From the NCBI GenBank assembly GCA_012295275.1, contig CM022674.1:9078260-9142259 (forward strand): 64,000 nt of DNA. The letters run 5' to 3'. Position 1 is the first letter of the stretch; every line of letters begins with the position of its first letter. Positions 21,767-34,596 of this stretch are shown in pieces. Origin of the DNA: Chrysomallon squamiferum. Taxonomy: Eukaryota; Mollusca; Gastropoda; Neomphalida; Peltospiridae. The translations under genes were made by a program, and so were the position numbers. The notes under the pieces are model-generated. The model searched no databases and was not told where the DNA came from. It saw nothing but the letters and a program-made list of their open reading frames with translations.

Positions 21767-24700
21767 CTGAAAAACATGATAAAAATGTGGTATTTATATA
21801 TATTGTTAAGAATAGATTTTAAAAGGGTTTTTTAACAAAAACAAACTAAAAAAGATTTATTTGAAACAACTATATTTCAAAAAAGAGCTAAAAAAATAAT
21901 AATAATAATAATTCAAATCAACAATAAAAAGGAAGACCAGAAAAGTTTAATTACTTAGAAAACATTTAGACAAATAAATATTAAAATATGTGTATTCTAT
22001 CTGGGTATGGGTTTGATTAGTGGATTATTTTTTTAAATATTTAGAAATTCAAATATAAATACTAATCTAGAATTTTGTTTTAGGTCATAAATGTTATATT
22101 TTTTAAATAAAATTATTTATATTTCAAAATTTAATCTGAACTGTAGTAAAGTATAGGGTGGGTTCTGTGTTCATAATACACTATTGCAGTGAAGATGTTC
22201 ATTTAATCATAATTTATTCTGTATTTAGATTTAATAATTAATTTTATTTCTGACAATAAGAAAACAAATGATCACTTTTTTATTTATTTATTGTGTTTTT
22301 TTACATTGTTACAAAAAAAAAAAAATGCCTTATTTCTTTAAATTGATTCTACTTATATCAAAAAAATTATAAAATGAATGTATCAATAAAATGCAAAACC
22401 AATGTAATTTAAGAAATTTTAGTTTGAGATTATTTTAACATTGTATTCACATTTTTTATAAATAATGTTTGTAAATCATTTAAATTTTATTGGTGTTTGT
22501 GTTATTTGTTTTTTTTTAATCTCATTAATAACTGAGGCTGTCTGCTGAATGTGTTTGTTAACACATAAAAAATATATAAATACTAAAACTACTAATTCAG
22601 GAGAGAAACAATTTATCTCTGTCTCACATTCATTCTGTAAACACAAATGTAATTAAAATATTTCAACAATAAATATTCATTAAAAATTAAGCATATTTGA
22701 TTATAATGAGGAAATAGCAGTATTAATATTTAAATAAATTTAAGCTGTACTTAGCTTAGTGCATATGTTCTTGATGTAATAAAACCAAGGGCAAATTATC
22801 ATGACAAAATGGTTTGGTGTAAAAAGAAAATAATAATAAAAAATGATTAGAAACACTATACATATATAAAAAAAAGGTTTACCCTATTTAAATTAATGCT
22901 TTAAAATTGTATTCTGTTGACATTTATAACTTTAATGATAATAACATTTTATTTGAACAAACTTTTTGTGTTATCTACAATTAAAATTTATTTATTTATA
23001 AATTTAATGAACATACATACACACATACTTGTTATTTTCACAGAGACTGTTATTATATATAGCTAATAATAGGTAGATAATACTTCATTATGTTATTATT
23101 TTTATTACGAAAATCGTGAAATACACTCATTGCACAAGCATATTTTAAATATTCATGTTTAACACTCTATAATGTAAGGCACACCTGAAAGAGACTAATA
23201 GTTTAGCAAATTTCATTAGTCCTCCAAAACATTTTTATTAACTCTTGTTTCATATATTATGAATTTTCAAGCATGGTTAAAATGGAAATACATCATTTTG
23301 TAATGCTGTCTTATTAGTTATTTGTTTTAAAAGACAACAATCAGAAAATATTTTTATAAGTTTGATTCCTGATAGTTTATTTTCTAAATTTTACCATTAC
23401 AATAATCAAAACAAACATTTCATTAAGCTTGTTGCCACTGCAGTCTCAAAGCAAAACAATCCAATGGTCTGATGTGTAAACAAGTCACTGTAAACAGTCA
23501 TCAAGTGGATTATTATTATACATCAAATGTTATGTAGCTAATGCGAAGTTTCACAAATGAATTTTGGTAAATAAAGACATTTCCTATAAACTGTGTCGAT
23601 ACAACTTTTTCCAGATGGTTTGAAATCTATATTAATCCAGATTCTAAATCTTGTTTTGTATTATCAGAAGCATAAGTTATTAATTTTCCTTTCAATTTTA
23701 TTATCTGTTTATTTATTTGTTTTTCATATATTCACTGTCACTCTTTCATTATAGACCATCATCTTATTTGTTGATGAGAGAACAATATTAACAATAAAGA
23801 ATAAAACAGAAAAATGATCAGCATTCGAAAATTTACATTGCTATAATTATATGATAACATATATGTAACAATTTTTTTTACCAACATACTGATAATCAAA
23901 ATACTTAACAAAATAAATAATCAAGATGCAACTAAATATCAATAAATTATACTATATCTACTAATACAAAAACGTTTATAAAAAGAAAATGGTTTAATTT
24001 ATTCCAAATTTATATTATTCATATAGGTATAATAAAAATGTTTACACTAACATGTGGATAATAAAAATGTTTAGATTAACATGTGGATAATAAAAATGTT
24101 TACACTAACATGTGGATAATAAAATGTTTACACTGACATGTGGATAATAAAAATGTTTAGATTAACATGTGGATAATAAAATTGTTTAGATTAACATGTG
24201 GACAATAAAAATTGTTTACACTAATGTGGATAATAAAAATGTTTACACTAATGTGGATAATAAAATTGTTTACACTAATGTGGATAATAAAATTGTTTAC
24301 ACTAATGTGGATAATAAAAATGTTTACACTAATGTGGATAATGAAATTGTTTACACTAATGTGGATAATAAAATTGTTTACACTAATGTGGATAATAAAA
24401 TTGTTTACACTAACGTGGATAATAAAAATGTTTACACTAATGTGGATAATAAAAATGTTTACACTAATGTGGATAATTAAAATCTTTACCTGATCGCACA
24501 TCTTACACTGGTATGTCTTGTTAGCCCGGCTGGGTTTAACAGGTTGGGGGACAACCAGTGGGGTGTTTGGTGTGTGTGTTGGTGTTGATGTGTTGCTAAG
24601 GCTGCCAGAGCTGCTGCCCTTGCCATAGCTGCCAGTGCTATTTGTACTTGCACGATGCATGTCCTGCACATGATTGATGTTCTCTTGGTTGTTCAGACTA

Positions 24701-27700
24701 CCTCCACCACCTCCACCACCACCAGCTGTCAAAACAATTTTTAATTAATTATAATTTGTGTTTTAATATCTTCTTAATATATTTGGCTATATCTGTATTT
24801 CTCAGCAAAATGTGTTTGCTTGTACCTCCCAAACAGCCATAATGCATTGCAAATGGCCTGCAAAATTAAGAAATCTCACATATAAGGTAATCTAGAATTA
24901 AAAAAAAGAAATTATGATTATTCTGTAAAATACATTGCTTCATGATGGCACCATCTTTTTGAAAAAAAAATTCCTTAAATTCAGTTGATGTTTAATCCAA
25001 AACAAAACAACTATAAAATAAATGAAAATATATCTGTGTTGAAAATGAGCAATGTTCTTTACTTTTCACATCCAAATTTCATTTATTCTTTTACATCTTT
25101 AATTCAGTAGCTGCAAGGACCTATAAAATCATCTCAAAAAACAAACAAAAAACATCAACAAGAAAACAACAAGAAAACAGAACAAAAAAATCAAACAAAA
25201 AGTTAAGCAGACAATTCAGTAAATTGGGAAATCTATTGATGTGTAGGGTTTTAGTAAAAAACAGAAAGCTCAAGATGTTATGCTGTGGTTTGTCTATGGA
25301 ATGTTAAACTATATCAAATGTTTGGTAACTAAACAAAATTAACAGATTAACTGATATCAGCTTCACAAACAAGTTTCCAGACAGTGTTAACAGCAGAGAT
25401 ATTAATTAGCTCAGTTTAAAAAATGTTTTCAATGGATGTAACTATCATTGCTTAGTGCAGTAAAATCAATATGTTGTTACCTGTCTGGCATCAATTTGGA
25501 GTTGTATGATATATCGCTCAGTGTTTGGATTGTGCTGGTGAGATCAGTAGTGATGTTGAACACTGGACAATTATTGGTAGTTTGACCAAGACAAGTGTTG
25601 TCTCTGTGTTTTTTAATGTGTACTGTAAGTCATCTGGGTGGGAGTATGCAGTTACAAATAGTTTCTCTGCTGTATATAATTTAGTACATTCAATGTCTGT
25701 TTCTTCTACCATATACCATGTCTGTTGGGTCTGTATTATTTATACATCTGCTGTTTTCTACACTAAACAATCTGTTTGTTTTTTTACAGACAAATTCTCT
25801 GTGTTTTTCTGCATTGTATATATTCAACACAAGCATTTCACATTTAAAGAGTAGTTAATAGACCTGTGGTAATATTTTATTTGATATCATATACTTCTAC
25901 ATTGTAACTATAAATAATGTACTTATTTTACATCTGCATATTAGTATATTTAAAACTAATGCACGTATCATATTTCACTTCTATGAACTAGCTAAGTCTA
26001 GTAAATTTTCATCTACACGGTTTAATAGTTTATGTTTAAATTTTTATGGATATTTATATTCACTTAATTAGATTCTTATCTATTTTTTTACTTATTTAAA
26101 TTAGAAACTTAAAAATAATAATAATAATAATATAAAAAAAATAATAATAATAAAAATAAAATAAAATAAAATAAAATAAAAATAAATAATAATAAAAACA
26201 AACTCAAATAAATTAATCAACAATGAACTGAAAACAGTAACAATATTAATAACTGCTCATTTTAACTTCACATTAAAATCATATTTTGTTTAAAGTCTTA
26301 AATAGCTCAACTGTCATCCCATACTCTATTCATAATGTTAAAGGCAGGTTGAATATTGGTTTGTGGAGGTTTCAGTTCAGTTCCTCTAAGGTTGTTGACA
26401 TTTTTGTCTTTCCACCCTCAACTCCAATCTGCTTCATTTAAAGACATTTCATTTCACTACAGAGGTTCTATTGCCATCCAGTTTTAAAGCATTTCAATAA
26501 TGTACAACAGCCAGGTATGTTGATTATATGCTTACACTGACTATTCTGTCATAACTCACTGCTGTGCTCACTAAAGATACTTATGTATTTTATAATTAAT
26601 ACAAATTAATACAAATCATTGTAGAGATTTATCAAGTGGAATATTATTCTATGTATTGTATTATTATTAAGGTATTAATTACAACAGATACACAAAACAT
26701 TATATGCAATGGATAAACCAAGTGCAACAAAACTTAAAAATGAAGAGTGTTTAAGCCTTACATCTGACTGTTACTTGAACTCAACACAGCCCAATGTACA
26801 TGTTAGATAGACCTTTGTCTTTTTATCAAAATTGGACAGTAAAAGCATATAAAAAATATGTATAATCACATGCTTCATTCTGATAAAGTTTCAGTTTATG
26901 TTGTCTTTTTTTCTTTTCTATATTAATATTTCTTTTAGCTAAAAAGAAACACTTAAGACAAAGCACAATAAATCTGTATTTGAAAAATATTTTACATTTA
27001 ATTAATAAAACCATAATAATTGTTATCATTATACAGGTGCAGTGTCTATGCCTGTACTATTCGTAACTTGCTTTTATTTCTTAAACTTGTTTCCATCCAA
27101 CAATCACAGACAAACAGTCTGTTTGTAATAGAAATCCAAATTCCAAATAAATAAGAATTGGGATAAATTATTATATAATAATAATCTTTGATAGGAATAT
27201 TATTTCTGTACAATGGAGTACTGGGATATATTGGTACATGATCATTTTGATCCAGGTAATAAAATGTCCAATCACATAAAATCTGTCATGCAACAAAAAA
27301 CATTTAAATATTTTTTTGTGTGAGAAATGTTATTATAGAAAACATTTAGTGCCATAAGCAAGTACAAGTAGTGAATTCTGTTGTTTTCTTAGTAACACAT
27401 GAGACAAGCTACTTGTCGTCATATGACACCTACCATTACATATAATTCAGTTTACAGCTCTGACCAACTGTTGTTATTATTATGGTAAAATTACAAATAT
27501 TTTGTTATTCTTTGGTTATAGTCATGGTGCAATTATCCTCACATTCTCTTTTTGTTGGATGTTACTATTATTATTTATAGAAGTTGCAGTTTCTCCTATA
27601 GACTTATCATATTGTTTATAGTTCTGAGTTGGATATTTTTTGGTTTTGGTTTTCTTTTTGTACTGTTGCGGTAGGATGTTATGATTGCATGAGATTAACC

Positions 27701-28254
27701 ATAGTTTTGGTTGTGATTAGACTTACACTAATCTGATAATAAAGACCTACCTTGGTTATGGTTATGGTTGTGATTGTGGTTATGGTTGTGGTTGTGGCTA
27801 TGACTGTTGAGCAGTGGACGTCCATCCCGAATAAAATCTGAAAAGGAAAACAAAATAATGTTTATCACAAAAGATTGTATACTGATAATGTCATTGATAT
27901 AATTTGAACTGATGTTTATGACAAACACTAAACATATATACTCATAATGTTATTGATATAATTTCAACTGATTTTTTTTTAACACAAAACACTGTACATA
28001 TGTATTGATAATATCAATGATATAATTTCAGCTGATTTTTTTTATCACAAAACACTGTTATTGTTATAATCTTAATTGATGTTTATCATAAAACACTGTA
28101 AACAACAACTGAGATATGTACTTTCTTGTTTGCTTGTGTATCCATGTGTACATGCATGTATGTTGTATATTTATTTGATATAAAATATTTACACTGGGAG
28201 TTGAAACCTGCTTAACCAATCCATGAACTAATATTTTTATTATCACAAGTGATC

Positions 28255-28311
<57 letters not shown>

Positions 28312-28506
28312 CATACACACATTCTCTCTTTCTCACACAGTCCATACACACACACACACACACACACAAAAAAAATCACTATCAAATTTGTTAGTCCATG
28401 AAGTGATGAAGCAGGTTTTTGTGTTTTGTGTAATCATTACATAACAAATTTATGTTTGACACGTAATACTAAAATGAGCAGATCTGACTCTCAACATTCA
28501 TTTATC

Positions 28507-28572
<66 letters not shown>

Positions 28573-31500
28573 GAGCATATAATGTATGAGCACACAAAGA
28601 AACTAATGACAGAACAGTCTAGCAATCTCTTTTAACTGATAATTTTAAACACAAAATTTGTAGACAGAAGACTAGTCTGTTAGCTGTTCAGAGCTTTGTC
28701 TGTCTCTTTGTCTAGTTAACAATTTATCTATATATAATATAGCTGAATAACTTGTATTTTATTTTTCTTGTGACATAAAACACAAAATATTTACCTTTCC
28801 TTGGCCAGGGAAGACCACTCAAATCTAAAAAAAAAAAACACCAAAAAACCCCCGTAAATAAAAATAAAATTGGTAAAACAAATAATATTGTTTTCTCATT
28901 TTAATGGATTGCATGTCAACCTAATCTGTATTACATGGCATACTTTAATACATGTTTCAAAATAGTCACTGTTGCTAATGAGATACGAGAGATATCTGAC
29001 AGCTGTAATAAACGGAGGATATTAAACCTGCCTCACATGGAATACTCAGCTCTATTACACATTTCAGTCTTGCAGTGCTGTACAGTGTCAACACTTTCAC
29101 TATGATTGTCTCATTCTTACTTTTTAAAACATTTTCCCCTTTTTTTCATCAAATTTGTCAACTCATTTCCTTTTTCTTAAAAACGAAAAAGAAAACGATT
29201 TGACAAATTTGATGAAGACAAAGATAATAAAATACTGATTACACATCAGAGGGGATATTTATTGTTACCCTGAGAATATGTGCCAACAGTCAGAGGGTTA
29301 ATTCTTTTCCACAGATCCATTTTTATCCCATTTGTAACTTTTTCTCAAGTAATTATGCTCTCTTGCCAAAACTGCTTGATACACATTACATGCAAGATAT
29401 TTTAGAAAGGAAATGAATTTTGTCAAAAAGTAGTTGTTGGCCTTGAGGACACTGCAGTTTTTGCAAATTTTTAATTTTTAATTTTTTTTTTAATTAACCC
29501 TTGATCATGAAGTTTTAAAAATAAAATGTTTTTTTAATTGGATTTAAATTGCATCTTTTCAGATCATTAATTTCTAAAGACATTTAAACAAACAGCAGTC
29601 TGTTAATTTTCTGTACAAAGCTAAAATTATTTTGAACTAAAAAGTATTTTGTATTATTAATATTCAAACACATTATAAATTTCATATTGATAAATCAATG
29701 TTTCCAAAAAAAAAGAATATATTTTGTGTTTTAATAAAGAATAAATATTTTTGAGTTCAATTTTTAAAGCATTAAAAACAAGTGATTTTCATATCAGTAT
29801 CTCAGTATTATGTTTTTATTTCTAGAAAAATATCATTTAATGTGAGATTTAATGTAAAATAAAATTTCAGTGCCTAACAGTGGGTTTTTTCTAATTAATT
29901 AAACTGTCATTTTTTTTATTTTTTTTATTTTTTTTTATTTCTTACATAGCATGAATACCAGTTATAATTTTTAAATTCACGAAAAAAAAGAGAAAAAAAC
30001 AAAGAATAAAAAAATAAATAAAAAATAAAAATGCTTAAGATTAATTAAGTTTGATTTGTGAAAAGTTAAAAATTACATTATATCGAACATATAATCACTG
30101 TTAATATGGATGAAAGTGTCTTTGTGCCTAATTGGATTACTCAATACAGAAACATGACTTATCAAACTTGAGGTATGTTCTGTTTGACAGCACCAACTAT
30201 TTATACCCTTCAATTCATATTGATCTGTTTGCTGCAAGCATTAGTAAACATATCAGATGTATTTCATGTTACATGTATAGGTACATACAAGGTATGATGA
30301 ATAACTTTTCTGGTGTACACTAAAATCAATATGATTGATCCGTGCCTCCAGAGAAACAAATCAGTGAGGAAGAATGTTTACCTAATGACACGACAGTGTG
30401 ACAACAGCAGTCAAACTGTGTCACAGATAATTAACTGTCTGTGTGTGAATTTCAGGGCTCATCAGTAATATAAAAAAAGTTCTAATGTAAAGTGAATAAA
30501 CTGAAACAGGTTCTCAGATAACTGTCACTATTATTTTATCAACTACAATTGACTTATAACCAATGATAATTTTAAAAATTAATAATAATAATAATAATAA
30601 TAAAAAAATAAATATATATATTTTGAAGTAATAAGAATTCATTTTAATTACAATTTCATGATGTGATATACTAATATTTATTTATATAAAACTAAGTAAA
30701 AAGATATAAAAATGAAAATCACATTCACATTTGTCCAACTCACTGTGGTCGGCAGTACTGTGGTTGCTAGTTTTCCATTTGTAGTAGTCTGAAAACAGAT
30801 AAAACAAATCATTACACAGATGAATGAGTTCATACTGACTGATCAGAAAAACAGATAAATCAGAAATTTACTGAATCTTCTAACTTTGTATTGACTTAGA
30901 TACATTAATACTTACTCATATTTTACTAGTTTACTATATATCTTTTATCTTTCTAGTGCCTGAGATACATAGTTACTGATATTTTACTAATATTATTTAT
31001 TTAGTAAATTTGTATTGAATGCTGAATGAAGAAGCTTAGTACATTAAATTCTATCATTTTAATTGTTATTTATTAGGTAGATTGAGTTCATGTTGCACAA
31101 TATTTTTTATTCTTTAAATATAAATTAAAATAAATCATATTATTAATGTTACCTACACCAGGAAATTTCATGTTATATTTGTATAAATGTTTTTATATTT
31201 AACTAATTAATTTAGAGAGTATGAAAAAAGGAAAATAAAATCATTTTTCTTCATTTTATGTTTGTCATTCCAATTTATAATGTCAATACAAAAACATATT
31301 TTACTTTTTCAATATTAATTAAATTTTTTTAACATTTATTATTCTGAATTATTTTTTAATTTTATCAGCACTGTGGATGAAGAAGTGACAGACAGTAGCT
31401 AATTATTGCAATGACTCAATCAGGAAGTCAGTGTACTGTGACAGTCTTTCAGGTGTAACTAATTTATGAAAGTCAATTAGTTCAAGAACACCTGTCCTGA

Positions 31501-34500
31501 ACAACACCAACTAATAAACATAACTATCCTAGAATAAAACACCTCAAAAATTTATTTTACTTTTCAACACAGAATTACATAATTACAGAATTACATGTCA
31601 CACAAAATCACATATACACATATATTTTCGTTATACAGATAAACATACACATACAAGTTACTTAAATTATTACCAGATTAACTTTAGTTGCTTTTATTTA
31701 TGTATTTTTAGAATTTTTAACTCAAAAATAATTCAAAAAGTAACAACAGTCTATTTATAGACAAGAACAATAATTGCTTCTTTTTATTATCTTTTTTTTT
31801 CAGGATTTACTTATTCTGTGACATTACTACACTTTTCTAAATATTCTGAACTAATTTTAATTCTTTTTAAGTTTATTTTCATATCAAGCAGTGCATATCT
31901 TCATTCTAGTCTGTATTTCCCAAACACAACAATCAGTAAACTAAGATTCTCTTGTAGACAGATATTGGAAAAGATGTTCACTGAATGAACATTTTAAATG
32001 GATTTTCACTTCTGCTACAACATGAGAATCTATAGAAGGCAAAATGGTGCTTGCTGAAAACTCATCAATAATATTCAGTACAAAATAACTGCATCACTTT
32101 TACCTCCTCCTCTCTTTTATATTTCGCACACACCCCAGCCCTTCTTGATTTATCCACCCCCAATTCTAACATAATAATGTCTCAGTTTTCCTTTCTTTTC
32201 TTCAGCACACAATGCTTCCTGCTTGTCTTCATGTTAACGTGGAAAGAATATTGATTTTAAAAAATGGCTTAAATGAGTTTTTGCATTAACACTGCCTGCA
32301 TTTTGTTCAATCTGCATTGATTTTTTAAAACTAATTCCTTCAACTGTGCCTAATACAGTAACACCCCACAGCACAGAAGCAAGAATGAAATAAGAGGCAG
32401 AAAATGTGATAACATACTTGAAATTACCTCTTACCAAATTACATAAGCCATTGTCACTGTTGGGTAACTGATATTACTCAGTTATACATCTTTTCTTGTC
32501 ACTAAATTAATTAAAGTTTGTGTGACAGTGCATCAGCCTGTCACCTGTTTATTTTCAGAACCTCATCTCCTGAAGCCTGGTCACTGGTTATACATTATCA
32601 TTAAACAATTTGATAAAATTATTTATAGGAATTTAGGATTATTTGTTATTACATAACATAATGATATTACAATTGTTAATAATTACTGAAATTATCACAT
32701 TATGACAAAAAAAAAAAAAAATAAGGCATTATATTTTTTCTGTATTTTATAATAACAGACATTAGAAAATATTAAATTAAATTAAATTGGATTGGTTAGT
32801 GTTAAAACACTATTAGTAAAAATATTATTAAATTGTATTTAAATAATAAAATCTTTTTGATATCACAATTGGCTATCTTGATTAGAATATGAGGAAATAA
32901 CAAACATTTAGCTCAGACATGAGAAATATATGACAACATTATGCACTAGTAGAAACCAAAAGTTTATCAAAAAAAAATACATGTCATTTTCTATTAAACT
33001 ATAAAAAAACAACCACATGTAATCTGAATGCTAATTATCCACAACAAAAAAATAATTACGATATCACTAACTAATACAACAACATACTTATTATAAATGA
33101 GTAATGTGTATTTAAATTAATGTGAAAGGCTAAGATAGGCAAAAATGCATCAAGAAATTAAATCTGCATTAAAATTTTACCGACAAAATTAATTTGTTTG
33201 ACATTTAATTGACTAATTCCATTCACTGTTGTAATTTTCTATATAAAAAAATGTCTACTATTTACAGAATTAGCCATAACATGTAAATGACTATACACAT
33301 TATCAACATTATTTGTAATATTACATATCATTAGACTGTCTTAAAAGTTTTGTTTTTAAAAGCTTTTCTGATTTTAAAATACAATAATAATAAAATGTTT
33401 ATTAAAAATAAGATACTATAAAATAATACGATGTGATAGCTGCTGAAATCCCAATTACTCTAATATGACAGAGCTGTGATGATGTATTGGATTACTAGAT
33501 GGACACTTTAATGGTTACAGACTGTATGAGATCATGCTGATCTTTAACCAGTGGCCAGAGCACAAGCAAAAAATATACTGAACAAACCAGTGTCCTTGAA
33601 TCAATAAAATGTTAAATAAACAAACAACAATGATTTCAGTAAAACAGATTACTGAATAAACGTGGCTTGTTAACATTAATTAAACAGTATATACAGTAAA
33701 CATGTTAAACTAGTAAATAACATAAATATTGTACTGAATATATTACATATAATGAAAACACTGAATAACTAAATACTCCATAAGTATGTATGATCTATAC
33801 AGCTCCCTGAATAAAACTGTTAATTATATAGTGTACAGAATAAAGTTGTTAATTATAGAGTTCCCTGAATAAATTTGTTAATTAAATAGTTCACAGAATA
33901 AAAATTGTAATTATATAATGCACTGAATAAATGTATTAATTAAACAGTTCATAGAATAAAATTGTTAATTATATAGTGCACTGAATAAATCTGTTAATTA
34001 AACAGTGCACTGAATAATTATTGTTAATTAAACAGTTCACTGAATTAAACTGTTAATTATACAGTGCATTGAATAAAATTATTAATTATACAGGGTACAA
34101 AATAAAATTGTTACTTAAACAGTGCACTGAATAAATTTGTTAATTAAACAATGAATGTAATTCCAACTCAGTGACATTATTTAAACTGTGTAATAAATAA
34201 CAGTATCACAACAAATATGTAATTAGATAAACACAAGCATAAATATATTGACTTATGGCACAGACAAACTATATTGCTTTCCTCTGCTAAGGCTATTTTT
34301 AAATTATATATAATAATTCTACACAGGTGCATCAAATAATTACTAGTGTGCACTTAAATTAGTGTTAGTAAGTGAAAGAACACACACAAAAAATAAGCAA
34401 CTCACACAAGACAACAAAATAAATAAATAAATAAATAAAACAGAATAAAAATAATAAAAATAATTTATATATATATATATATATATATATGTATCTTAGT

Positions 34501-34505
34501 GTATA

Positions 34506-34541
<36 letters not shown>

Positions 34542-34565
34542 TGTATGTATGTGTATGTGTATATG

Positions 34566-34596
<31 letters not shown>

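Larger units (their letters stand above)
27838..28794 (-). other. Intron with microsatellites
   Basis: Contains (TC)26 at 28257-28308, a CA run at about 28348-28368 and (AT)30 at 28511-28570. Imperfect copies of 'TTGATATAATTTCAACTGAT' recur from 27893 to 28080. No exon seen. Confidence 0.75.

Noticed and set aside
24196-24493. Plus-strand open frames of 93-94 residues made of VYTNVDNKI or FTLMWIIKM repeats
   Set aside because: They are the 27-bp minisatellite read in two frames; a period divisible by three keeps frames open without selection.
25475-25535. Possible 54-nt or 36-nt cassette exon of the zinc-finger gene (donor CAG|GTAACA)
   Set aside because: Both lengths fit the phase, but the required frame contains a TGA in each case.
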